Shown: positions 1 through 6,482 of the stretch, piece by piece | Position numbering within the stretch: the first letter of the stretch is position 1 | How the letters are laid out: every line of letters begins with the position of its first letter | NCBI GenBank assembly: GCA_015228895.1 | Contig: JADGCR010000093.1 | Location: forward strand, 1-8,458 | Reading direction: 5' to 3' | DNA: 8,458 bases | DNA from: Magnetococcales bacterium | GTDB lineage: Bacteria; Pseudomonadota; Magnetococcia; Magnetococcales; Magnetaquicoccaceae | Made by a program: the position numbers and the translations under genes | The notes under the pieces: generated by a model | Seen by the model: the letters and a program-made list of their open reading frames with translations, nothing else | Database searches by the model: none | What the model was told of the DNA's origin: nothing

Positions 1-178
1 CCTTGCGGTGCTCGCTGGCAACCGCGCCGAACAGCACCCAGCGCGCCTGTCGCAAACAGCGCACCTCGCCCACGGCCAGATCCAGTCCGGTCGTGGACAG
101 ATCGTGGATCGCGGCAATCGCGCCTGTCGCGCGCATCGCCGCCAACCACTCCGGTGTCAGAAAAAGGTTACGGGACAT
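1..178 (-). CDS. Unidentified protein, N-terminal 59 residues only
   Basis: The frame is open from an ATG at 178 down to base 1, where the window cuts it, so only the N-terminus is visible. The protein begins MSRNLFLTPEWLAAM and continues through a stretch rich in Ala, Leu and Val that contains IAAIHDLSTTGLDLA. A good Shine-Dalgarno, GAGGAG, lies nine bases before the ATG on the minus strand, which supports both the frame and the start. It follows the methyltransferase gene by 48 bases in the same direction, so it is probably the next gene of the same operon. I do not recognise the family. No signal peptide, membrane helix or nucleotide-binding motif shows in the visible part. Its position suggests another glycan-locus protein, but that is context only. 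Confidence 0.6.
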   Translation of the reverse strand, partial: MSRNLFLTPEWLAAMRATGAIAAIHDLSTTGLDLAVGEVRCLRQARWVLFGAVASEHRK

Positions 179-226
179 TGCCGCGTGCTCCTCGCTGTTT
201 GCACGGTCACCGGATACCGGCCCCGG

Positions 227-973
227 TCAGGCGCGGGGCAGCCTGGATGCGTTCCAGCCGGCCACCAGGCGGGCCAGTCCGTTTTCCACCGCGTCGGGCA
301 AGAGACGCACGATCCCTTTCTTGATTTGATACACCATGGGGGAGATGTCCTCGATGGGGTCCCGGTGGCCGACGCGATGGTGCAGCCACGCTTGCGGCAG
401 TCGGGACACGGCATCCGGATGGACATACAGCATGACATTGTACCGGTACCAGCGATTGACGACCGGATTGTCCGCGATCAGGGGACGGATGCAGTCGAAC
501 AGCTCGAAGCGATGCCGCAGAAACAGGTCACGCCAGTACTCATAGGGTTGTTCATTGACGTGGTGGTCCCCACCCTGTCCGGGCGGGGCGGCGGAAAACA
601 GGATGATCTGACCATGGGCGACCAGATTCCCGATGAAAACCGGCGCGCGCTCCGCGACGATATGCTCCGCGACTTCCAGACACTGCACCAGATCGAACCG
701 GCGGTTCAGACGGATCGGATGGTGCAGGTCCCGGGCGAGAAACCGCTGCGGCGGGATCAACAGGCCATTCGGATCCACGTAATCCCCGTCCAGGCCCAGG
801 ATGTCCGCCACGCCCAGACTTTGCCACTCCGCCAGCCACGCCCCCCTGGCACAACCAAAGTCCACCACGCTCTCGATGGACAAAGAGCCGCGCAACAGCG
901 AGGCGATCTCCCTGGCGGTGGCGCGATTGGCCAGGGAGGCGTAATCGAGAAACTGCTGCCGGTACTGATACAT
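227..973 (-). CDS. Class I SAM-dependent methyltransferase
   Basis: Predicted 248-residue cytoplasmic enzyme that transfers a methyl group from S-adenosylmethionine. The Rossmann-fold markers are in order: motif I VVDFGCARGAW (residues 36-46) for SAM binding; an acidic end of strand 2 in LDGDYV (61-66); and FDLVQCLEVAEHI (93-105), the usual motif IV region of small methyltransferases found in capsule, O-antigen and nonulosonate loci. The length is normal for such enzymes. The frame is open upstream to 1042, but the ATG at 973 is preferred: AGAAGG sits eight bases before it and the extra 23 residues look non-coding. The gene lies 111 bases after a radical SAM gene and 48 before the next gene. 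The acceptor is unknown; a sugar or glycan hydroxyl or amine is likely from context. The family call is firm and the substrate is not. Confidence 0.88.
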   Translation of the reverse strand: MYQYRQQFLDYASLANRATAREIASLLRGSLSIESVVDFGCARGAWLAEWQSLGVADILGLDGDYVDPNGLLIPPQRFLARDLHHPIRLNRRFDLVQCLEVAEHIVAERAPVFIGNLVAHGQIILFSAAPPGQGGDHHVNEQPYEYWRDLFLRHRFELFDCIRPLIADNPVVNRWYRYNVMLYVHPDAVSRLPQAWLHHRVGHRDPIEDISPMVYQIKKGIVRLLPDAVENGLARLVAGWNASRLPRA

Positions 974-1084
974 GGGACAAACCTTCTGATCGGGGGCTTC
1001 GGTCTCTGGATGCTCCCTTGACCTGCCCTGGCATGATCGCACAGCGACCCCCGGGGTGCAACACCAAAATACCCGCCGCCTTCC

Positions 1085-2149
1085 TCAGACGAACGCCCCA
1101 TGGTCCGGATCGATCCGGAGGACGTCGTGTATGGCCAGATTCTTGTTATGGGCCACGCAATGGTGTCGGCACTCCGTGGCCGGATTCAGGGAGAAAATCC
1201 GCCGCCGGTTCTCCTCGGAGAACCAGAAATCCCGCAGGGAGCGCCCCCTGATGGAACCCAGCAGACCGCTTGACCGATACGCCTTGTCCTGGCAGGTGTA
1301 AACGCCGCAATCCGCGCCGATGACGGTGAGAAACTGCAGAAAGGGGCAGGTGGCGTACCCCTTGTCGAACCGCTCTTCCAGCTCGTGGTAGTGGTTGATG
1401 ACGGAAAAACGGGCATCGTTCAGGGATTGGGCCGCCCGGAGCTGCTCCGCGACCTGTTGTTGCAGGTGGGCGTGGTAGGCGTTGTTGCCCGCGCCGTCGT
1501 TGGCCACCACCACCCCGGAGAGCTTGACATGATTGACCCCCGCCCCCTTGAGCAGGGCACACACCCCGTGCAGATGGGCGACATTCTCCGCCGTGACGAT
1601 GAAACTGACCCCCAGGACGCATCTGGAACCCAGGGCGGTGAAACTCTCGATGTTGTCGATGAGCCGGGTGAAAGGGGCGCCCCGCAACCCCCTGGCCCTG
1701 GCATAACTCGCGTCGTCCCAGCCATCCATGGAGATGCGCACCCAGGTGGCGTGACGGGCGAGGGCTTCCGCCACGCTCCCCTTGAGATTGCTGCCGTTGG
1801 TCAAGGCCGCCACCCGCACCCCTCCCCGGACCAGGCGCTCCACCACCCCGGGCAACGGCTTGTAGAGCAGAGGTTCCCCCCCGCCGGAAAAGGTGACGGC
1901 CTTCACCCCCATGGCGATGATGTCCGTGACGATCTCGTCCATCTTTTCCGGGGGAATGGCGTCCCCCTCCACCATCTCCTCCCCCAGATGGAGGTTGTCC
2001 ACCTTGTAGGCGCAGTACCAGCAGTTGTGGTTGCAATGGTTGGTGGGCTTGAGGCGGATATGGACCGGAGCCAGAATCCTCTGGTCCCGCACCGCTTCCA
2101 GATGCTCCCGATAGCGCAGAAATTTCAGCGCACTGTATAACAGGGTCAT
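1085..2149 (-). CDS. Radical SAM enzyme with cysteine-rich C-terminal domain (third radical SAM-family gene of the operon)
   Basis: Predicted 354-residue iron-sulfur enzyme that would cleave SAM reductively to a 5'-deoxyadenosyl radical. The CxxxCxxC motif is C39, C43 and C46 within KPTNHCNHNCWYCAY, followed by the glycine-rich SAM-binding segment FSGGGEP (87-93). A C-terminal cysteine set at C268, C281, C286, C327 and C331 resembles a SPASM/Twitch-like auxiliary cluster domain. The C268-C286 interval (18 residues) matches the first interval in the other two radical SAM-family proteins here, so all three look paralogous. The start codon overlaps the stop of the transketolase C-half gene by four bases (ATGA), implying translational coupling. 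A substrate in sugar modification (dehydration, dehydrogenation or epimerisation) is inferred from neighbours; peptide or lipid substrates are not excluded. Confidence 0.9.
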   Translation of the reverse strand: MTLLYSALKFLRYREHLEAVRDQRILAPVHIRLKPTNHCNHNCWYCAYKVDNLHLGEEMVEGDAIPPEKMDEIVTDIIAMGVKAVTFSGGGEPLLYKPLPGVVERLVRGGVRVAALTNGSNLKGSVAEALARHATWVRISMDGWDDASYARARGLRGAPFTRLIDNIESFTALGSRCVLGVSFIVTAENVAHLHGVCALLKGAGVNHVKLSGVVVANDGAGNNAYHAHLQQQVAEQLRAAQSLNDARFSVINHYHELEERFDKGYATCPFLQFLTVIGADCGVYTCQDKAYRSSGLLGSIRGRSLRDFWFSEENRRRIFSLNPATECRHHCVAHNKNLAIHDVLRIDPDHGAFV

Positions 2150-3075
2150 GGCGTTTTCACCATCCCGGCCACCCGGGCCGCAATGGCGGCGGGATGGAGA
2201 CCAAAAGCGTGCAACAGCGCCTCCTGGGAGCCGTAATGCTCGCAGAACCGATCCGGCAGACCCAAACGCAACACCCTGGGGAGGGGAGTCACCCGCCGGT
2301 CCATCAGCAGTTCCACCACCCCGCTGCCCAGACCCCCGATCAGGGCGTGCTCCTCCAGGGTCACCAACAGGGGATAGCGCCTGGCGGCGGCCAGAAGAGC
2401 GGTTTCATCCAGGGGTTTGACGGTGTGCAGATGGAGAACACCGCATTCGATCCCTTCGGAGCGCAAAATATCGCAAGCCAGCAAAGCCCGCTGGAGCATC
2501 ACCCCGGTGGTGACAAACAGCGCCTCCGTCCCCTGGCGCATGGTGTCGGCCACCCCGATGGCGCAGGGAGCCTCCGGGTCGCAAACCACCGGGTCCCCCC
2601 CCTTGCCCAGACGGAGGTAGATGGGGCCGGGCCACTCAAGGGTTTTGGCCATGCAGGCGCGCATCTGCACCGCGTCCGCCGGGGCGAGGATCGTCATGTT
2701 GGGCAGGGCGCGCATCAGGGCGAGGTCGTCCGGGGCCAGATGGGTGGGACCCAACGGGGCGTAGACCAGCCCTCCCCCGTTGCCGATCAGGCGCACCGGC
2801 AGGTTGTGCAGACAAAGATCGATGACGATCTGCTCCAGACAGCGGCGGGTCAGAAAACTGGCGATGGTGTTGACATAGGGGATGAAACCCTCCATGGCCA
2901 ACCCGGCCGCCATGCCGATCAGGTGCTGTTCGGCGATCCCTTCCATGAAGAACCGTTCCGGGAACTCCTGGCGAAACGCCTCCAGGGTGCCGGCCCCCAG
3001 ATCGGAACCGATGAACAGAACCCGCTCGTCCCGACGGGCCAGTTGCAACACGCAATCGAGGCTGGCCTTGCGCAT
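2146..3075 (-). CDS. Transketolase, C-terminal subunit (pyrimidine-binding and C-terminal domains)
   Basis: 309-residue second half of a split, thiamine-diphosphate-dependent transketolase. Visible markers are IGSDLG (22-27), the segment FMEGIAEQHLIGMAAGLA (43-60) with the conserved Glu (E49) that activates the cofactor, GPTHLAPDDLALMRALPNM (109-127), and a C-terminal domain containing EEHALIGGLGSG. In the family this half pairs with the N-terminal subunit to form the active site at their interface and move a two-carbon ketol unit between sugar phosphates. Its ATG shares one base with the stop of the N-subunit gene (TGATG), and its own stop overlaps the next start by four bases, so production of the three proteins is probably coupled. 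Split transketolases are common in archaea and in bacterial secondary or glycan clusters. A dehydrogenase E1-beta or DXP-synthase-like role is less likely but possible. Confidence 0.92.
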   Translation of the reverse strand: MRKASLDCVLQLARRDERVLFIGSDLGAGTLEAFRQEFPERFFMEGIAEQHLIGMAAGLAMEGFIPYVNTIASFLTRRCLEQIVIDLCLHNLPVRLIGNGGGLVYAPLGPTHLAPDDLALMRALPNMTILAPADAVQMRACMAKTLEWPGPIYLRLGKGGDPVVCDPEAPCAIGVADTMRQGTEALFVTTGVMLQRALLACDILRSEGIECGVLHLHTVKPLDETALLAAARRYPLLVTLEEHALIGGLGSGVVELLMDRRVTPLPRVLRLGLPDRFCEHYGSQEALLHAFGLHPAAIAARVAGMVKTP

Positions 3076-3917
3076 CAGCGGTCTGCCAGGGCCTGCTGCA
3101 ACGCGGCCAACAGGTCAGGGGTCAGTTTGGACTTGTGGTGCCAGTCCGGATTGTTTTCCACCATGGGAACTCCTTTGCCTTTGATGGTGTGACAGATGAT
3201 CGCCATGGGCTGGTCCGGGGGGATGGGGGTGGTCAGGGCGGTGCGCAGTTCCGCCGGGTCGTGGCCGTCCACCTCCCGCACCGCGAAACCGAAGGCGCGC
3301 CATTTGTCCGCCAGGGGTTCCAGATCCATCACCTGCCGGGTGGGGCCGTAGGATTGCATCTTGTTGTCATCCACCAGGACGATGAGATGGTCCAGGCGGT
3401 GTTTGGCCGCGGCCATGGCCCCTTCCCAGACGGACCCCTCGTTGCTCTCCCCGTCCCCCAGGATGACCACCACCCGATGGGCGTGCCGCCTGAGTCGCGC
3501 CCCCAGGGCCAGGCCCACGCCAATGGAGAGTCCATGTCCCAGGGCGCCCGTGGAAGCCTCGACCCCCGGCACCCGACCCCGTTCCGGGTGTCCCCCCAGA
3601 AAGGAGTCGAAACGGCAAAAGGTATCCAGGGCCTCCATGGGGAAAAACCCCTTGTCCGCCAACAGGGCATACAGGGCCAGACACCCATGCCCCTTGCTCA
3701 GGATGCAGCGGTCGCGCCCCGGCCACTCCGGCTGGTCGGGCCGGACGCGCAGCACGTCGTCGTAGAGCACCCGCAGGATCTCGATCAGGGAAAAGGCCGA
3801 CCCCAGATGTCCCCGCCCCCCCCGTTCCATGGCGCGCAACACCAGACGGCGCAGATGACGGGAGCGGCCATCCAGGGGGGGGGAGGGGGGGTGGGGATGG
3901 ATGATGTCCGTTTGCAT
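3075..3917 (-). CDS. Transketolase, N-terminal subunit (thiamine diphosphate/Mg-binding half)
   Basis: 280-residue first half of the split transketolase; with the 309-residue partner it adds up to slightly less than a usual single-chain enzyme. Markers in order are GHLGSAFS (36-43), LSKGHG (73-78) with the family's active-site His, GHGLSIGVG (127-135), and the cofactor/metal motif GDGESNEGSVWE (154-165) ending at DDN (183-185). The ATG at 3917 is the only start giving the full N-terminal helix before GHLGS; the next Met is residue 30, too late. The Shine-Dalgarno is weak (ACGGA). Codons 8-15 contain C7 and C9 homopolymer runs, encoding a proline-rich PHPPSPP stretch unlike the rest of the protein. 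The gene follows the kinase gene by 28 bases. Donor and acceptor sugars are unknown. Confidence 0.92.
   Translation of the reverse strand: MQTDIIHPHPPSPPLDGRSRHLRRLVLRAMERGGRGHLGSAFSLIEILRVLYDDVLRVRPDQPEWPGRDRCILSKGHGCLALYALLADKGFFPMEALDTFCRFDSFLGGHPERGRVPGVEASTGALGHGLSIGVGLALGARLRRHAHRVVVILGDGESNEGSVWEGAMAAAKHRLDHLIVLVDDNKMQSYGPTRQVMDLEPLADKWRAFGFAVREVDGHDPAELRTALTTPIPPDQPMAIICHTIKGKGVPMVENNPDWHHKSKLTPDLLAALQQALADR
3875..3896 (-). repeat. Adjacent C9 and C7 homopolymer tracts (G-rich on the plus strand) in the transketolase N-half gene
   Basis: The plus strand shows nine G, one A, seven G, one T and four G. On the coding strand these are C4, C7 and C9 runs between about 22 and 43 bases after the start codon. 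Long mononucleotide runs near the 5' end of glycan genes are a known substrate for slipped-strand mispairing, and a change of one or two bases would frameshift the gene early. The plus (template) strand also carries several GGG blocks with one-base separators, compatible with a G-quadruplex. In the given sequence the frame is intact. Switching is inference. Confidence 0.75.
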
Positions 3918-3945
3918 AATGATCCGTCAGGGTTCCAAGGGTTCC

Positions 3946-4920
3946 TCATCCGGGACACAAGGTGGCCAACAGGTGGCGCGCCTTGGCCAATTGCCTCTGC
4001 CGGGCCTCGCCCGGAGGCTGTCCCGAGCCCGCGAACGCCCGCCGCTCCCACCCCTCCTGGAGGAATTCATTCAGCAGAATCAAACACCAGGAGAGACCCG
4101 CCAGGGGATGGAACCGTCGCAGTCGGGGCGCGAAATCCCGATCCCCGTGACACAAGGCGGTCATGCCCTGGACAAAGCGCTCTTTCAAATCATCTGCAAG
4201 ATTCATTCCCGGATGCAACAGGAAATCGCAGGTCAGCTTCACCGGGTCGTCCCAGCCGAAATATTCAAAATCCAGAAAGACGATCTCCCCCTTCGGGGTG
4301 CGCAGGGCGTTGTGGAAACCGAAATCCGACGGACTCAACAGGCGCAGCGCGACGGGCAGCTCGTCGGAGGGGATCAGGGTCTCCATGGTCCGCGCCATGC
4401 AGGGGAGAAACGCCTCGCGGATGAACGCGGCCAGTTCGGGGTGATCCGGCAGAACGGGACGCAGACGGGCGAAACGGTCCTCCACCTGCCGGACCAGCAT
4501 GCGGGAGGAGAGACAGGCCGCGGAGGCCAAAGGAAGCCTCTCCGCCTCCGGCACGGCTCCCAGCGGGCGCAACTGGCGGATCAGGGCCAGGGCCGCGTCC
4601 ACATCCGCCGCCGTGGGCTGATGGAGCGGCTCACCGTCGATCCACTCCAACAGGGTGCAGCCCGATTCCCGGTCCAGGGCCACCAGACGGGGAATGGCGG
4701 TCACGCCCTGCGCCCGCAGAAAGACGAGGGCCCGGGTTTCGGTTTTTTGTCGGTCCCTGGGGTCATGGGGTTGACGAAGATGGCACTTCAGGGCGTGCAC
4801 CCCCTGCCCGCTCTCCACCCGGAACAGCCGGTTGTTCCCCCCCAGACGCACCGGAGCGAGGCGCAGAACGGGCGCCCCAAGCAGTCGGCTCGCGATCCGT
4901 TCCACGGCTTCAAGGGTCAT
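3946..4920 (-). CDS. APH/choline-kinase-fold phosphotransferase
   Basis: Predicted 324-residue cytoplasmic small-molecule kinase. It shows a nucleotide-loop-like GGNNRLF (27-33), the ATP-contacting Lys (K45 in HALKCH), a likely paired Glu in ETRAL (61-65), a hinge LLEWIDG (90-96), a catalytic-loop segment SPSDFGFHN (196-204) with D199 and N204, and the metal-binding FLDFEYFG (215-222). The usual His two residues before the catalytic Asp in the HxDxxxxN motif is Pro here (P197), while Asp and Asn are kept. The fold is shared by aminoglycoside phosphotransferases and choline/ethanolamine kinases; in this setting a sugar or amino-alcohol substrate is more plausible than an antibiotic. The ATG at 4920 lies inside the last codons of the HAD gene (11-base overlap) without a strong Shine-Dalgarno, suggesting coupled translation. 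Confidence 0.82.
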   Translation of the reverse strand: MTLEAVERIASRLLGAPVLRLAPVRLGGNNRLFRVESGQGVHALKCHLRQPHDPRDRQKTETRALVFLRAQGVTAIPRLVALDRESGCTLLEWIDGEPLHQPTAADVDAALALIRQLRPLGAVPEAERLPLASAACLSSRMLVRQVEDRFARLRPVLPDHPELAAFIREAFLPCMARTMETLIPSDELPVALRLLSPSDFGFHNALRTPKGEIVFLDFEYFGWDDPVKLTCDFLLHPGMNLADDLKERFVQGMTALCHGDRDFAPRLRRFHPLAGLSWCLILLNEFLQEGWERRAFAGSGQPPGEARQRQLAKARHLLATLCPG

Positions 4921-5536
4921 CGAACAACTCGCAGGCGATGGCCGTCCAGGTGAAGAATACCCGGCAATCGTTGCAGGCCGGGGACTCCCGCCAGGGATCG
5001 ATCAACAGTTTCCGGGTGGTGGGGGGAAAACCCGGCTCGTTGAAGACCTCCGGCAGGTCGTCGATGAAGCAGTCGCAATGCAATTGTTTGATTTTAGCCA
5101 CCTTCTCCTGGCGCGTGGCGGCAAAATGGAGGTTTTTCGGCACCAGGGAGAAACCCGGATCGGCGAAAAAACCCTGGCTGGTCATCCACGCCCCGGCGGC
5201 CTGGCGCAGATCGCAGCGCCGGGCCGCGTCACCCGTGGCGAAACGGGTCTTGTGACTGACGATGAACAGCGTGCAGTCGCGACGCCGCGCCTCGGCCAGA
5301 AACAGGTCCGCCCCCGCGCGCAAGCGGGCCTCGCCGATGCGGGGTCCATACACCTCGGCTTGCAGGCGCTGCCACTTGCCCTCCCCGTCCTCCTGGCCCC
5401 GCAACTGCTGCCGGACCCGATTCTTGCCACCGGACGGCACTCCGTCCAACGGCAGCCAACCCTTTTCACGGGCGGCATCCACAAACAAGGCATCATAATC
5501 AATCAAGGTGTTGTCAAAATCGATGCCGATGCGCAT
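4910..5536 (-). CDS. HAD-superfamily hydrolase (probable phosphatase)
   Basis: 208-residue protein with the haloacid dehalogenase signatures in order. Motif I, DFDNTLIDYD (6-15), supplies the nucleophile D6 and acid/base D8. Motif II is the strand-end Ser in LFIVSHKT (S94). A motif III Lys is likely in RQEKVAKIK (K145 or K148), and motif IV is FIDDLPEVF (157-165) with D159/D160. The frame is open to 5731, but the ATG at 5536 is chosen because motif I begins five residues later, as is typical, and the upstream extension overlaps the end of the preceding gene. The gene begins 11 bases after the radical SAM-like gene and overlaps the kinase gene by 11 bases. A sugar-phosphate phosphatase fits the context (compare the HAD phosphatases of Kdo and sialic-acid routes), but the substrate cannot be read from the sequence. 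Confidence 0.85.
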   Translation of the reverse strand: MRIGIDFDNTLIDYDALFVDAAREKGWLPLDGVPSGGKNRVRQQLRGQEDGEGKWQRLQAEVYGPRIGEARLRAGADLFLAEARRRDCTLFIVSHKTRFATGDAARRCDLRQAAGAWMTSQGFFADPGFSLVPKNLHFAATRQEKVAKIKQLHCDCFIDDLPEVFNEPGFPPTTRKLLIDPWRESPACNDCRVFFTWTAIACELFDDP

Positions 5537-5547
5537 AAGACCGCCAC

Positions 5548-6474
5548 TCAGATAAAATGAATGTGAACCGGGGGATGGGTCTGCCGCCACAACCACTGGT
5601 TGATCCCATGATTGTGACAACAGGAGACGCACCGGGTCCGCACCTCCCACTCCCTGGTGATTCTGTCCCGGATCGGACCGGATCCCCGCCAGATGGTGGG
5701 GAAATCCTCCCGGTTCACGTCCCCGTAGCAAAAGGCCGGCTCCCCCGCATGCGCCTCGCAGGCGTACACCTTGCCATCAGCGGCGATCCGGGCGACGAAG
5801 GGCAGTCCCAGGCAACGCTCATAATCCCGCGCATGGTTCTCCTCGAAGAGGGCGCGGGAGAAAAGCAGCCGCATCCCCCCGGTGGAGAGGGAGGCGATCC
5901 GTTGCAACCAGGCGGGATCCCAGGGAGGCACGCGCTGGCCGGGAGGCAGACCCGCGGGCAGCGCCTGAAAAAAATCCACTCCCAGCGCCTCCGCCCGCCG
6001 GATGGACGCCTCCAGACCCGGCCCGTTTTCCAGGGTCACCTCCTGGAGGATGCCCAGACGCAGAGGCCAGCGCCCCTCGCGCCGCATCTGGACGGCCCGG
6101 GCCATCTCCCTCCAGAACGGCTCCGGGTCGGCGTCCGGCAGGGTGCGGCGCAGCCAATCGAGGGTGGGCGCGCACTCCTGGAACCAAGCCGCGCTCAAGG
6201 GGTGCTCCTCCAGATGCAGCGCCAGTTCCAGCCCGGCCTTTTGTCCCGCGCGCAGGGCCTCCCCACACCGTTCCAGGGGCAACGGCTCTCCCACCCCCGC
6301 CAGCAGCGCACCTTTCACCCCCATGTTCCCCAGCCCGGTCAGCAGCGCGGGGAGCGTGGGCAGCGTCGGCGCGACCACCACCACCAGGGGAGGAAACGGC
6401 TCCCCCTGTTGCCATCGGTACAACTCCTCCAGATGGTGCAGCAGTCTGGAGCCGTCTTGAAAGGTGTGTATCAT
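5548..6474 (-). CDS. Radical SAM-like protein lacking the CxxxCxxC motif (putative pseudoenzyme with intact C-terminal Cys domain)
   Basis: 308-residue paralogue of the gene just upstream. Both begin alike (FQDGSRLLHHLEELYRW here, LQLDGTKLIFHLKELLAW there) and share PPLVVVVAPT against PPILVEVSPT. Where the sister has its three cluster cysteines, this protein has TLPTLPALL and no cysteine, and about 23 residues are missing. A GVGEP remnant of the SAM-binding loop (60-64) survives. The C-terminal domain is well kept: C221, C239 and C249 have the same 18- and 10-residue spacing as in the sister, followed by C282, C285 and C286. The ATG at 6474 is chosen by this alignment and by AGGGA overlapping the previous stop codon; the frame is open to 6633. 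The frame is intact, so it is probably a real protein that cannot make the SAM radical. A role as partner, electron-transfer or substrate-binding subunit is inference. Confidence 0.85.
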   Translation of the reverse strand: MIHTFQDGSRLLHHLEELYRWQQGEPFPPLVVVVAPTLPTLPALLTGLGNMGVKGALLAGVGEPLPLERCGEALRAGQKAGLELALHLEEHPLSAAWFQECAPTLDWLRRTLPDADPEPFWREMARAVQMRREGRWPLRLGILQEVTLENGPGLEASIRRAEALGVDFFQALPAGLPPGQRVPPWDPAWLQRIASLSTGGMRLLFSRALFEENHARDYERCLGLPFVARIAADGKVYACEAHAGEPAFCYGDVNREDFPTIWRGSGPIRDRITREWEVRTRCVSCCHNHGINQWLWRQTHPPVHIHFI

Positions 6475-6482
6475 GGTTCCCT

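Noticed and set aside
8..1021. 337-codon open frame on the plus strand
   Set aside because: It is the complement of the methyltransferase and the partial left-end gene; no domain signature, and a composition typical of shadow frames.
974..1084. TTGCAC...GATCAT promoter before the methyltransferase gene
   Set aside because: The -10-like box matches four of six, but the -35 matches only three of six; this is expected by chance in 111 bases.
3135..4424. 429-codon open frame on the plus strand
   Set aside because: It is antisense to the transketolase N-half and kinase genes, which carry complete family motifs; the translated product has no motif and low complexity.
3946..4920. Aminoglycoside resistance gene
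   Set aside because: Only the fold is shared; the catalytic loop differs and the context is sugar metabolism, with no mobile element nearby.
5548..6474. Calling the cluster-less radical SAM-like gene a pseudogene
   Set aside because: The frame is intact over 308 codons with a Shine-Dalgarno, tight operon spacing and conserved C-terminal cysteines; only the one motif region is missing, so it is listed as a coding gene.
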